64,000 bases of DNA, from assembly GCA_038209195.1 (NCBI GenBank), contig JBBQXY010000008.1, positions 1-64,000 of the forward strand, read 5' to 3'. The notes below the pieces were generated by a model. The model saw nothing but the letters and a program-made list of their open reading frames with translations. It was not told where the DNA came from and did not search any database. The number at the start of each line of letters is the position of its first letter. Within the stretch, counting starts at the first letter, position 1. Position numbers and translations under genes: made by a program. The stretch is from JBBQXY01 sp038209195. GTDB lineage: Bacteria; Chloroflexota; Ktedonobacteria; Ktedonobacterales; Ktedonobacteraceae. Shown piece by piece: positions 7,952 through 17,521 of the stretch.

Positions 7952-9425
7952 CCGTGCGTGGGATTACCAGCGCCTCCCCATTCCGGTCAGCACTTATCAC
8001 GTTAAGCAGTTGTAACACGGTGGGAGCAACATCCATCACGGACGGCTCCTGCACACTGTCACGAATGTACACTGTGCGCGGTATGTTGCCCAGTAGACAG
8101 ACTCCATGCATTCGATGTTCGCCTGAAAGCAAGGTATGCGCGGTATTGTTGGTCAATAGCGGCCCATATAAAGCACTACTCACGCCAAATTCGTTTTGTA
8201 GCTCGAAGAGAATATCGGGATAAGACTCACTATACTTCCCCTGGTATATGCACTCGCGCCCCTCGGCCCAGTACACTGCTGGTCTGCCCTTGAGGCGTAA
8301 CTGCCTCAATTGTTGCAGTAGGGCTGATCGCACATCCTCGTAGCTATTTCCTGCTTGTTCGATCCGAGCTCTGTTCAAAGCTACACCACCAAAGGGGCTG
8401 AGGCCCGCCAGTTCAACAACGTGCGCTATTGTCTCCTCTTGCGCGATCAGACGTGTACTATAATGCGACATATGCCGCTTTGCAGGTGATAACGCGTCGG
8501 GTGCATGCCATTGAGCAAGCAATTCCTTGGCATGATATTCCGTCCAATCCTGCATATAGTGTCGATGCAGCAGCCCCGTTGACTTCTTGCGTGCCACCAG
8601 CAAGCCCTGTTGTCGCAACCACTCATTGAGGTGCAGCGAATATAAACATCTTCGTCCATGTCCGTGCGCACTCACTACCAACAAAACACAATCTGGCTCT
8701 AGCAAACTACGAAATTGCCCGATGATGGCGTCGAAGAGATGGTAAAAGTCCAGAATACGTCCCGCGTGTTTATTGCGCCCAGGATATGCCTCGTCACCGG
8801 GGTCGCTATAGTGCCAGAGGGCATGTTGAACATAATCCAGCGTATCAAATTGTTGATAAAATATATCCCACGGTGCGCGTTGGAAAAGTTCTTGTCCTTG
8901 CTCAGCTTGTTGTAACGTGACTGTTTGTAGTGCATCGCATAGCACTTCTGGGTGCCGGATTCTTGTCTGGAGTAGCGTGGGGGGCAGCATTGGGAACGGC
9001 GCGGTGAGTTCGTAGTCACTTGGTGTAATACTAACGGCACCGCCTTTTTTTTCCACTGGCGGCAGTGTCAACATGAGCCCATTCACAGGCCACGCGGGAT
9101 ATGCCAGTAGAGGATTGATTACACAAACCTTTTTCCCTGCCTCGCTAGCTACCTCCCAAAATGTTTCTCCTCTTGGCACGGCTAACGCTCCCTGCACAGT
9201 GCCAATTGAGCTCTGTATTTCACTGCTCATGATACCGTGATTGCTGGGATTCAACCCCGTATACAGGCTAGCCCAAGTGGATGCAGTTTCCGGTGGAAAG
9301 CTCGCCTTCAGTTCAAGAAATGGTGATTCTAACATCAATCGTCGTAAATGTGGCAGCGATGGCCCGTACACCCGCAAGAGATCCGCGTCCAGCCCATCAA
9401 CACCAATCATCACTACCCTTGTCAT
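7935..9425 (-). CDS. Alkaline phosphatase-superfamily phosphodiesterase / nucleotide pyrophosphatase-like protein
   Basis: This 496-residue protein fits the type I phosphodiesterase/nucleotide pyrophosphatase family of the alkaline phosphatase superfamily, which uses two metal ions and a Thr or Ser nucleophile. The first metal site is IGVDGLDADL at residue 7 onward. The probable nucleophile threonine lies in TASTWASLYTGL near residue 50. A late histidine motif SAHGHGRR sits near residue 255. No signal peptide is visible. The family also includes sugar-phosphate-modifying enzymes, and the flippase and glycosyltransferase encoded nearby make a role in surface glycan metabolism plausible but unproven. 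Confidence 0.82.
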   Translation of the reverse strand: MTRVVMIGVDGLDADLLRVYGPSLPHLRRLMLESPFLELKASFPPETASTWASLYTGLNPSNHGIMSSEIQSSIGTVQGALAVPRGETFWEVASEAGKKVCVINPLLAYPAWPVNGLMLTLPPVEKKGGAVSITPSDYELTAPFPMLPPTLLQTRIRHPEVLCDALQTVTLQQAEQGQELFQRAPWDIFYQQFDTLDYVQHALWHYSDPGDEAYPGRNKHAGRILDFYHLFDAIIGQFRSLLEPDCVLLVVSAHGHGRRCLYSLHLNEWLRQQGLLVARKKSTGLLHRHYMQDWTEYHAKELLAQWHAPDALSPAKRHMSHYSTRLIAQEETIAHVVELAGLSPFGGVALNRARIEQAGNSYEDVRSALLQQLRQLRLKGRPAVYWAEGRECIYQGKYSESYPDILFELQNEFGVSSALYGPLLTNNTAHTLLSGEHRMHGVCLLGNIPRTVYIRDSVQEPSVMDVAPTVLQLLNVISADRNGEALVIPRTAMVTT

Positions 9426-9735
9426 CCCATCCTCCCTCTCTCCTTTGTATACATAAACGGTGTTATCCTAACACTATCTCCCTTTGATCAGAGCAGCGAT
9501 TCCGGTTGTGATCAGGTTAAGATTTTTCAATATAGGTAGAGAAAAAGTGTATATTGTTTTTATTCAATCCTTAATGGAAAACTATCATAACTTAACCTCT
9601 TTTCAACCGCTTTGGCAACGTTAGCTCTACCTTCTCGTGGCATACTGTACTATAACTAGCCTGAGAGCTTCGGACTCACTAGGTTAGCTCTTCAAGTGGT
9701 ACGGTACGGTATGGTTTGGGGTTGATGATGGGAGG
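9426..9735. other. AT-rich intergenic region between divergent units
   Basis: About 310 bp between the phosphodiesterase start and the next plus-strand reading frame. It holds two TGATCA/GTGATCA words 20 bp apart (9486-9515) and an AT-rich stretch around 9540-9600 likely to contain divergent promoters. No convincing -35/-10 pair was found. Confidence 0.4.
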
Positions 9736-9981
9736 ATGGATTTGGATGACATACTGTGGAGCATTTCCTGGAGCGCGGCACTTACACCCGAACTCCAGAT
9801 GATCCCCGATAGAACTATTTTTTTACATAGCCCGCGGGCACCTTCATACGCTTTTATAACCGAGGATACGGCGGGTTCATTACTCTCTAATTCTGCTGGT
9901 TTTCTCGAACGCCTTTTCGCAGGAACGCACGAATCTAAATGTATAACAAATAAACATGCTAGGGTGGTTGGGTGGAGGTGA
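9736..9981 (+). CDS. Possible small protein upstream of the flippase gene
   Basis: An 81-codon reading frame whose TGA (9979-9981) ends 5 bp before the flippase ATG. This would allow translational coupling. A GGGAGG lies directly against its ATG, which is too close for an ideal ribosome-binding site. The predicted product starts with acidic MDLDD, has no membrane segment and matches no family I recognise. It may be a real leader gene or chance. Confidence 0.3.
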   Translation: MDLDDILWSISWSAALTPELQMIPDRTIFLHSPRAPSYAFITEDTAGSLLSNSAGFLERLFAGTHESKCITNKHARVVGWR

Positions 9982-9986
9982 TTGCG

Positions 9987-11282
9987 ATGCCCTTACAACA
10001 TGGACGCGCATTCTCGCGTAAACCAGGTGTCACACGACCGGGTTTGGTGCGCTTAAGCATTGCCGCTTGTTCTTTTGTTGTAAGCGTATGCACAGCTATT
10101 TTTATTGCACGCCTCTTAACGCCTGACGCGTTTGGTATCTATATGTTCGTTTTGTGGTTAGCTACCGTCGCTGTTCCAGCCATTGGCGTTGGTATGTTAG
10201 CAGTAACGAGTCGTCACATTGCTGCAATACAGAGCCAGCAGGAGCCACACGTAGCTGCTGGCATTTTCCATTTTGTCTGGCGGCAGCAGTACCGCAGTAT
10301 TCTGCTTTATTGTTTGATCTATATCTTGTTAGCCTGGCCGTTCTCTAAACTTTTTGGGGCCAGTGCGCCTGTACTTTTCTTGCTTCTAGCAGGTCTATCA
10401 GCCTTACCGCAACTGTTAAGTGGCGTCGCCAGTATTACCTTGCGCAGCTTACGTCGTTTCAATCTTCTGGCTGCCATTCGTCTCTTTGGGGCCGTCACTA
10501 CGCTCCTGCTCGTAAGCCTCATAACACAAGTGCAGGCGGATCTCATTGCTATGCTTCTGCTCATCTCAGCTATCGCGGCCACAATTCCGTTGGCAATAGC
10601 GATATTTTCGATTATGCGTTTGTTGCCAGTGAGAGAGGCGATAGCACCGGGAGTGCTGCTCAAAGATCGCCTTACACGCGGACTGAACAATTCGTTGCTG
10701 CTTTTCATCATGGATGTCATCGTCTGGCAGCGAAGCGAGATGCTGTTACTGACCCAAAAGCATAGTACTGCCGAGCTTGGTTTTTATGCCCTTAGCTCTA
10801 TTATTAGCACGCGAGTCATCGACATTGCACCAACTCTGCTCTCAACTTGTCTTCTGCCGTTGCTCTTGCGCTATGTACCAGGGCAGAGATATGTCAGTGC
10901 GGGCGATGCATTTGTCAAAACATCGCGCTATGTCGCTCTGCTGGCTATTCCGCTCTGTGTCGGTGCGATCATCTTTTGTCCAGGCATCATCTCCTTCTGC
11001 TTTGGGAACGCCTATTTACCAATTGTTACACCGCTGCGCATTCTACTCGTCGCTGCCGCTTTTGGCAGCGTTGCCACGGTGAGCCTGACGCACCTGGCTA
11101 ACGGCGAGCGCAAACAGGCCCAGATCAAACTGGGCATCTACGCCGCCAGTCTCAATATTCTGCTGGCTGTGCCTTGTATCGCGCTGTGGGGGGTGACAGG
11201 TGCTGCACTCGCCTGCGCAGTGGCCCAAATCGTCTCGGCTGTTGGTTCTATCCTAATCTGCAAAGAGCTCATCTTTGGTTGA
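9987..11282 (+). CDS. Polysaccharide flippase (MOP superfamily, Wzx-like)
   Basis: This is a 431-residue protein with about 12-14 hydrophobic helices spread along its length, from residue 20 to the C-terminus. It resembles lipid-linked oligosaccharide flippases of the MOP exporter superfamily. The LSIAACSFVVSVCTAIFIARLLTPDAFGIY opening (shared pattern: helix 1 followed by LxPxxFGxY) is characteristic. The ATG at 9987 has an excellent GGAGGTG six bases upstream. It probably flips a lipid-linked sugar unit for exopolysaccharide or cell-surface glycan, in line with the glycosyltransferase gene 59 bp downstream. Confidence 0.85.
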   Translation: MPLQHGRAFSRKPGVTRPGLVRLSIAACSFVVSVCTAIFIARLLTPDAFGIYMFVLWLATVAVPAIGVGMLAVTSRHIAAIQSQQEPHVAAGIFHFVWRQQYRSILLYCLIYILLAWPFSKLFGASAPVLFLLLAGLSALPQLLSGVASITLRSLRRFNLLAAIRLFGAVTTLLLVSLITQVQADLIAMLLLISAIAATIPLAIAIFSIMRLLPVREAIAPGVLLKDRLTRGLNNSLLLFIMDVIVWQRSEMLLLTQKHSTAELGFYALSSIISTRVIDIAPTLLSTCLLPLLLRYVPGQRYVSAGDAFVKTSRYVALLAIPLCVGAIIFCPGIISFCFGNAYLPIVTPLRILLVAAAFGSVATVSLTHLANGERKQAQIKLGIYAASLNILLAVPCIALWGVTGAALACAVAQIVSAVGSILICKELIFG

Positions 11283-11341
11283 GTTTGTATACTATCTGTG
11301 GGTGCCACCCCTGGCGCACCACTATTACAAAGGTTTGAACT

Positions 11342-13498
11342 ATGAGTTCGCGGCAAAAATCAACCGTAGAGATGCAACACGGCGTTCCTGCTACCAACCA
11401 TTCACCGCGTCTGAGCATCATACTCTGCACCTACAATCGGCGGAACCTTGTCCTCTCCGCCCTTGCCAGCTTACGCCGTCAGACGTTAGCCTATGAGCAA
11501 TTTGAAGTCATCGTCATCGACAATGGCTCAACCGATGGGACGCTCGCGGCTGTGCGCACCTATGTCAGTGCCGGTATTCAAGTTGAGCGCAAAGCAGAGG
11601 ACCTCTGGCAAGTACAGTGCCTTTCGGAACCACAAAATGGTCTGGCCTACGCTCGTCATACTGGTCTGCTAGCGGCATCCGGCGAAGTCGCTGTCTTTCT
11701 TGATGACGATGTCATTGCCGATCCCTATTTCCTCGAACACCTGCTCACCGCCTATGACGAGACACACGCGGACGCTATTGGTGGGCGCGTTGAATTGCGG
11801 TGGGAAGCTGCCCGTCCCCACTGGCTGGCGGAAGATTTACTGGACATGATTGGCTACTTCGCCCCTTTTCCCAAACGAAAACAATTGGAGCCGGGGACAA
11901 GTTTTAGCAGTTGTAGCTTTTCGGTCAAGATCGAGGCATTGCGTAGCATCGATTACTTCACCCCATTCCTCAGCAAACGGCTACATGTACCCGCCAGTTT
12001 GGAGATCGAGGATCTGTGCCGTCGTCTACATCTAGCAGGTTGCAACCTCTGGTACGAACCCGAGGCTGTTGTGGCCCATCGCGCTCCCGCTGCTCGCCTC
12101 AAACGCCCATATTTTGTAGGGCGTGCCTATTGGCAAGGTCGTTCCGAGGTGCTCGCCCGTTATGCCGACAAGAACGAGACCGATAAAGAGCGCCTCCACG
12201 ATCGGCACAGCATTCTGCACGCTATCTTACCCGAGTTGCGTGAAATCTGTTACCTGGCATTTCTCCATCGTCCATTGTTGGTGTTGGCGGGACGCTCATC
12301 GGCAGAACGTCTTGAAGGAGCCATGGCTCAAGCCCGTCATTGGGGCTATTTACGGCAGCGACTACAATTCTTTGAACATGCACCCATAGAGGTGATGAAC
12401 CCTGCCGTGCTCCTGGTGCGCCCTGCCGAACTGGACCCTACCGCGGATTTGTTATTGCACGCCCTTGCTCGGCAAGACGTTGCGTGTACACAGGCTGTAG
12501 CCGAGATGCCCCTCACCTGGCTCTGGCGTCACCGTATCTTCCAGGGGCAAGCCATGGGCATTGTTCACCTATACCGACCCGGTGCCTGGCAATTATCGCA
12601 ACGGCAACGTCGCCGACTGTGGTTCCGTCTCTGGCTGGCGCGCTGCTGGGGCATGCGTATCGTCACAACAGATGCAGGTGGGTGGTGGCAAAGCACACGC
12701 AATTTGCGCTTTCTCGCCCGTCGCACGCTGGAACGCAATTTGCTCTATAGTAGTGACATCGTTCTTGCCTACACGCGCCAGCCAGAACAACTCTACCCTG
12801 ATAAAAAACTGCGCCGGCACATTCGCTGTCTGCCCCATCCCGGTTTGCACGGCTATTATAGCCCGCCCGTACCGCGAGTCGCCGCACAGGCCCAGCTTGG
12901 CCTACCCGGCAACACTGGCTTCGTCTTCCTCTGCTTTGCCCAGAACCATACCGAACGCGAACTCATTCAGCTCATCGCTGCTTTCTCCGAGGCCAAAAAA
13001 GATGCTAAAGCCGCCGAAACTCCCACTCGTTCAGCGGTCAAAGCGCAGTTGCTACTTGTTGGGTCGCCGTCAGACAAGAAGGTTGCGAGCCGCATTCTCA
13101 AGTTGGCTGCCCTCAACTCGTCCATTCACCTTGCTTTGGCTACTCCCACGAAAGAGACCATTCCTCTCTATTTGGGGGCCGCCAATGCCGTTGTCCTGCC
13201 GCATTTCAACAATCAGAAAGCAGGTCTCCTGACTACAGCTCTGCTTGCCCTTTCATATGGCAAATATGTCGTCGCTCCAAACCTGCCCCGCTTTCAAGGT
13301 ATGCTTCCCCCGCAAGCTTGCACCTACTACGACCCCACCAACCGAGCATCGTTCACTCAGGCCCTGCTCAAAGTGCAAACCCTGCACCATACCATCAGCG
13401 AAAAAGAGCTACTTGCCCTGGATGCAGATACTGGTTGGGGCCAGTACGCTCATCGTTTACTGAAGATATACAAACTCCTTCTCAACACGAGCCCATAA
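11342..13498 (+). CDS. Two-domain glycosyltransferase (GT2 plus GT4-like)
   Basis: This 718-residue protein begins with a family 2 glycosyltransferase domain. It carries LSIILCTYNRR at residue 25, IVIDNGSTDGT near residue 58 and a DDD metal-binding motif (VFLDDDVIADP) near residue 125. A middle region around residues 340-500 is less recognisable. The C-terminal region (about 510-700) has the GT4/GT-B pattern: FLCFAQNHTERE, LLLVGSPSD and a VLPHFNNQKAGL acceptor-site-like segment. It may add two sugars in succession. The flippase gene lies upstream with the same orientation. No signal peptide, so it is probably cytoplasmic. Confidence 0.82.
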   Translation: MSSRQKSTVEMQHGVPATNHSPRLSIILCTYNRRNLVLSALASLRRQTLAYEQFEVIVIDNGSTDGTLAAVRTYVSAGIQVERKAEDLWQVQCLSEPQNGLAYARHTGLLAASGEVAVFLDDDVIADPYFLEHLLTAYDETHADAIGGRVELRWEAARPHWLAEDLLDMIGYFAPFPKRKQLEPGTSFSSCSFSVKIEALRSIDYFTPFLSKRLHVPASLEIEDLCRRLHLAGCNLWYEPEAVVAHRAPAARLKRPYFVGRAYWQGRSEVLARYADKNETDKERLHDRHSILHAILPELREICYLAFLHRPLLVLAGRSSAERLEGAMAQARHWGYLRQRLQFFEHAPIEVMNPAVLLVRPAELDPTADLLLHALARQDVACTQAVAEMPLTWLWRHRIFQGQAMGIVHLYRPGAWQLSQRQRRRLWFRLWLARCWGMRIVTTDAGGWWQSTRNLRFLARRTLERNLLYSSDIVLAYTRQPEQLYPDKKLRRHIRCLPHPGLHGYYSPPVPRVAAQAQLGLPGNTGFVFLCFAQNHTERELIQLIAAFSEAKKDAKAAETPTRSAVKAQLLLVGSPSDKKVASRILKLAALNSSIHLALATPTKETIPLYLGAANAVVLPHFNNQKAGLLTTALLALSYGKYVVAPNLPRFQGMLPPQACTYYDPTNRASFTQALLKVQTLHHTISEKELLALDADTGWGQYAHRLLKIYKLLLNTSP

Positions 13499-13658
13499 CA
13501 CGTTTCTTCCTGCTACCCACGAAAGGATGGCGCAATACCCCCCGAAAGAAGGGAAAACTAGCTGATAACGATCATGACAATACCACATTCCGTATGCTAT
13601 CATTGAAGGGATAGTTGCGATAGTGTTTTACCCGCTAGCACCCAAAGGAGTTTGCTAG

Positions 13659-14042
13659 ATGATCGCCAACGACATAATGACCCGCAAAGTTTGCACCATC
13701 CACCCGGATGCCAGTGCTCAGGAAGCTGCCCAACTCCTCGACCGCATGCGCATTAGCGGCCTGCCTGTCGTCAATGCCGAAAGCAAAATTATCGGCATCA
13801 TTACTGAAGCTGACATCATCAGCAAAGTGAATAAAGAAGGTCTGCTTGTGCGCGATATCATGAGCCACGAGGTCATCACTATCAGCGAGGAGACCCCCGT
13901 TAACGAGATCGCCATGCTCCTCACCGAACGCAAAGTTAAACGCGTCCCAGTCGTCAGCAATGGCAAGCTCGTCGGCATTGTCAGTCGCGGCGATATCGTC
14001 CATGCCGTGGCACAGGGACATTTGATCATCCGCCAATGGTGA
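13659..14042 (+). CDS. Tandem CBS-domain protein
   Basis: A 127-residue stand-alone CBS pair (Bateman module). Residues 1-60 form the first CBS motif (MTRKVCTIHPDASAQEAA), and residues 70-125 the second (MSHEVITISEETPVNEIA, ending VGIVSRGDIV). Such proteins sense adenosine nucleotides or SAM and regulate partners. The ATG follows AAAGGAG with normal spacing. It ends 11 bp from the convergent lysozyme-like gene. The ligand and partner cannot be deduced. Confidence 0.92.
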   Translation: MIANDIMTRKVCTIHPDASAQEAAQLLDRMRISGLPVVNAESKIIGIITEADIISKVNKEGLLVRDIMSHEVITISEETPVNEIAMLLTERKVKRVPVVSNGKLVGIVSRGDIVHAVAQGHLIIRQW

Positions 14043-14053
14043 ACATGGTGCGT

Positions 14054-16522
14054 TCAAGCACTACAACTATCAGCCGCTATGCTATGGCTGGTCGCATCCC
14101 AGACAATTGAGCCACCTTGAAAGCTCTGGCGGTAATAACTATCTGGCCCCAGCGCGCTATTCGTGTATGGCACCAGGGCAGAGGTGGGATAGCCATGGCA
14201 TCCGGTGGCGGCATGATCGACGGTCACGTATTGTGTCCAGACACCACCATAGACCCAAAACGGGGTGCTAGTGCCGTCAATCATCATGAACGCGCCTGGG
14301 AGATAGCTGCCACCGCCAAAATCCTGTATCCATCCTGCTACCCAGTGATGGACTGCCGCGCCACCTCCGTTGTCCCGTGGCAGCCCTACGGCAATCTCGC
14401 CACCGGATTGCGTGTACAGTGTCTTGAAATAGCCAGCGGTCGTGCTATCCGGCGCACCGACACCAACCCAATCGCGATCAAAGCTACCGCTGGTCCAGTC
14501 GGGAATAGTACAGGTGACACATGCCACAAAGCTATCGGAAGTATTGGCGAAGTCCGACTGTGGTGGCAGCAGCGCACTACCCAAACTGGGCAGGTAGTTA
14601 TCTGTCCACCCATTGGTCGCGTTCTGTGGGTGCGCCGCAAAGTACCACACAGCTTCTTCGTAAATGCTGCGAAATGGCGCGCCCGGATACCAGTGACCAT
14701 ACACCGAGGATGCCACATCGTTAGGGTTATTCCCATAGGCCCCATTGTATGCCCATACGGCGAAAAACCAGTCATTGGCTTTGAACGGGTCATTCGGGTC
14801 AGTGGAGGAGGCCACGCCAGCCGTACCATTCCAGTCGGAGATCAACGATTCCGTCCCAACACCGATATTATAGCTCTGTTCCTGTTGAATCTTGCTCGCG
14901 TCGGCGCGGCAATTGCCCGCTGAAATACACTGTGGCGGCATAGCCCATGTTTGCTGGAATTCTCCCCAACCGCCATCAAAACTCTTGATGGGCGATCCCA
15001 CGTGCTCTCCATTAATCTGATATCCAGTGGTGTTAAACTGGTGCCAGTTGCTCTCAACATAGGCCATACCGTGCAGAACGGCAGCCGAAACGTGCGGTGC
15101 GCCAGTTAAACCGTGCGGGCATGTGCCATAGCACATCGATGAGAAAGCGGGCGCGTCGAGCAACTGGCCCGCGTGTCCTTCCAACATCCATTCATCCTGC
15201 TGAAAGACGCTGGCATTTTGTCCACTATCCCCGCTTAAACGCCGATGGAAAGTCAACAGACCAGCCAGCACACTCCCAGGAATAACCTGTACCTGCACCG
15301 CTGGAATGTGGGCCGTCCAAAAAGTTTGTTCAATCTGTCCCCCTGCTGGCAGTTGCAAGTTCTGCACTGCCCCAGAGTGCGTATCGCTCAAAACGAGCGC
15401 CTCTTGTGCTGGCACCCCTGCTATCCCTTGTGCCGCCAGGTCGCTGCGCACCCCTAACACTTGTGACATTACTACCACACGCCCATCGCCGGAGCGACTC
15501 AAGGCCGTCATCTGCTTCCCAAAGCGAGATGCGTCAAAAAGTGTCACTATCCCGCTTACCCTGCTACCGCTAAAACCAATGCGCACAACAGTATAGCGCA
15601 GTGGTTGCCAACTGAGGACGCGCTCGCACTCAACCGAGGTCCCATCACTGCCCACGCGCAGTACATTCCCCGGCAAAATATCCGGCGGCAAAGTCGCGAT
15701 AACATTGCTACCACTCCCCAAAGACTGATTGCGTCCTATCGTCTGCATAGCTTTTGTCTGCACGCGTAGCAATGCTACAGGCTGCTGTGGACGTGCCAAC
15801 GTCGCAATCAAAGCTCCTGAATTATCAATCCCCACCAGGTGCAAGGAACTAGTATCCATAACACGTTGCCAAATAATGGCATCATGCCCTTGCAGGTCCA
15901 CACGATGCAGCTCCTCGTTTCCTGAGACCGACACGCCATTGGAGGTCGATTGCACTGTCTGTTGCTTCGCTCGCGTCGTTGATCCTACACTGCGTTTAGT
16001 CACCTGCGTATTTGACGCTAGCGATTGATTACCACTGTGATAGTAAAGGAACTGACCATCAGCCGACCAGATTATCTGATCTCCAGCAGAAACTCCGCCT
16101 GGAACAAGCACCTTATTGTTCTGTCCATCTGTAGATAGTATGCTCAGCGCTGCCCCATTCAAATTTGTTCCATTGCTGTCGCGCAAAGGCGTCAACAGCC
16201 CTACATACTGTCCATTGGGCGCGGGGAAAAAGAGCGGGGTCTGCACCTGTGAGCTACGAGCCATAGCAATCACCGGCACCGTAGCTTGCAGATTAGCACC
16301 CGTAGCCCGATACACAACCAGTGGGCCGTTGGGTTGCTCTGCACTACTAAATGCGACAGTATAGATCAGATCATAATCGTGGGTGTTCCATGTCCCCCTC
16401 ACTGTCAAACTTTGTGCCCCCGTAGTAGGATGTACCCGCGCAAACGTCGACACACGCACCACCCAACCAATCGGTAGTACCAGAGCCAATAGCACGACCA
16501 CCAGCAAAAACGTTCGTTTCAT
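14054..16522 (-). CDS. Secreted lysozyme-like/transglycosylase protein with propeller and LGFP-like repeats
   Basis: The chosen start gives 822 residues with a clear signal peptide (MKRTFLLVVVLLALVLPIGW). An upstream in-frame start at 16573 would place 17 extra residues before it. Residues about 35-410 look like a beta-propeller (AWSADGQFLYYHSG-type blades). Around residues 480-640 is a lysozyme or SLT-like domain with AAVLHGMAYVESNWHQF (candidate catalytic Glu) and GGWGEFQQTWAMP. The C-terminus has LGFP-like cell-wall repeats (VGVGAPD, VGLPRDNGGG, HGYPTSA). The probable role is peptidoglycan remodelling outside the membrane. The domain order is unusual. Confidence 0.78.
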   Translation of the reverse strand: MKRTFLLVVVLLALVLPIGWVVRVSTFARVHPTTGAQSLTVRGTWNTHDYDLIYTVAFSSAEQPNGPLVVYRATGANLQATVPVIAMARSSQVQTPLFFPAPNGQYVGLLTPLRDSNGTNLNGAALSILSTDGQNNKVLVPGGVSAGDQIIWSADGQFLYYHSGNQSLASNTQVTKRSVGSTTRAKQQTVQSTSNGVSVSGNEELHRVDLQGHDAIIWQRVMDTSSLHLVGIDNSGALIATLARPQQPVALLRVQTKAMQTIGRNQSLGSGSNVIATLPPDILPGNVLRVGSDGTSVECERVLSWQPLRYTVVRIGFSGSRVSGIVTLFDASRFGKQMTALSRSGDGRVVVMSQVLGVRSDLAAQGIAGVPAQEALVLSDTHSGAVQNLQLPAGGQIEQTFWTAHIPAVQVQVIPGSVLAGLLTFHRRLSGDSGQNASVFQQDEWMLEGHAGQLLDAPAFSSMCYGTCPHGLTGAPHVSAAVLHGMAYVESNWHQFNTTGYQINGEHVGSPIKSFDGGWGEFQQTWAMPPQCISAGNCRADASKIQQEQSYNIGVGTESLISDWNGTAGVASSTDPNDPFKANDWFFAVWAYNGAYGNNPNDVASSVYGHWYPGAPFRSIYEEAVWYFAAHPQNATNGWTDNYLPSLGSALLPPQSDFANTSDSFVACVTCTIPDWTSGSFDRDWVGVGAPDSTTAGYFKTLYTQSGGEIAVGLPRDNGGGAAVHHWVAGWIQDFGGGSYLPGAFMMIDGTSTPFWVYGGVWTQYVTVDHAATGCHGYPTSALVPYTNSALGPDSYYRQSFQGGSIVWDATSHSIAADSCSA

Positions 16523-16689
16523 CGCTACCTGTCCCTCGCAAACTTTCGCTACGTAAACCACCGGGAACAGCAACCATTGCCTGGCTGCTCATACTAACAG
16601 CATACACATTTAAACAAACGACTTCACCTTCTGAAGAAAGAACCTATCTTGCCGCCAAAAATAACACCCTGACACAACACACTGCAAGA

Positions 16690-16815
16690 GCCAAAGCGGG
16701 GATGCAAGGGGCGGCAGCCCCTTGACTGGCACCCTGTCCGCACCGTGCCTGGGGGCAGGTAATACAGGTAATAGGGCTGCGCCCTAGTCTTCTCCCCTCC
16801 TGCCGCCGAAGGCGG
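16690..16815. repeat. Dispersed GC-rich multi-hairpin repeat
   Basis: A member of the family also seen near 28105, 29390, 40155 and 56495. It reads GGGATGCAAGGGGC, then GGGGCGGCAGCCCC, an inserted CAGGTAATACAGGTAATA segment, CTAGGGCTGCGCCCTAG-type and GCCGCCGAAGGCGGC hairpins. It lies between the lysozyme-like gene and the signal peptidases. No coding signal. Confidence 0.75.
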
Positions 16816-16906
16816 CATTTCAAATAAAGACTACCAAAAAGTAGTACCTTAGGGTTGATTTAGCTTTGCATGACAACAAGACATGGAAGCATCCGCCGTA
16901 ATCGGC

Positions 16907-16912
16907 TATAAT
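16907..16912 (+). promoter_or_regulatory. Putative -10 element for the signal-peptidase genes
   Basis: TATAAT lies 36 bp upstream of the chosen GTG start at 16948. No good -35 hexamer is present at 16-18 bp, so the assignment rests on the -10 alone. Confidence 0.35.
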
Positions 16913-16947
16913 GTGCAAGTAATATAAAAGTGTTGCGAGGCTTCGCA

Positions 16948-17493
16948 GTGTCAGAAATACATACCCGTTTTCTGCGTGAGATCATTGAAATAGTGACCCT
17001 CACCTTGCTCGTACTCTTCATCATCCGTTTCGCAATACAAAGCTTCCGCACGGATGGACAGAGCATGGAGCCGAATTTTCATTCCAACGAGTATGTCTTG
17101 GTCAATAAAGTGACCTATCTACTACAACAGCCGCAGCGCGGCGATGTCATTGTTTTTCATTATCCATTTGACATTCATAAGGACTTTATTAAACGCCTGA
17201 TCGGCTTGCCCGGTGATACCATTCACGTTACCAGTACCACCGTGACCATCAACGGCAAAACCATTCAAGAGCCATACATTCGCGTACCCGCTAACTTTGC
17301 CAACAATACCTGGAAATTGGGCGCAAATCAGTTCTTTGTAATGGGAGATAATCGCGATAACAGTTTAGATTCACGAACCTGGGGTCCGCTGGCGCGTAGT
17401 TATATTATAGGAAAAGTCGTAGCGGCCTACTGGCCAATAAACTACCTGGGGCTCATCAAAAACTACTCAGCCGTCTATACAGCAGTACCCTAG
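16948..17493 (+). CDS. lepB: Signal peptidase I (first of a tandem pair)
   Basis: This type I signal peptidase releases mature exported proteins from their signal peptides at the outer membrane face. One N-terminal helix (TLLVLFIIRFAIQSF) precedes the catalytic serine motif DGQSMEPNF. The general-base lysine is in DFIKRLIGLPGD, and box E is MGDNRDNSLDSR. The GTG at 16948 has a GAGG eight bases upstream and gives a length matching its paralogue. A GTG at 16930 is possible but lacks a ribosome-binding site. It is followed after 28 bp by a second copy. Confidence 0.93.
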   Translation: MSEIHTRFLREIIEIVTLTLLVLFIIRFAIQSFRTDGQSMEPNFHSNEYVLVNKVTYLLQQPQRGDVIVFHYPFDIHKDFIKRLIGLPGDTIHVTSTTVTINGKTIQEPYIRVPANFANNTWKLGANQFFVMGDNRDNSLDSRTWGPLARSYIIGKVVAAYWPINYLGLIKNYSAVYTAVP

Positions 17494-17521
17494 TGTAAAT
17501 AAGACACGATATGAGGTTACA

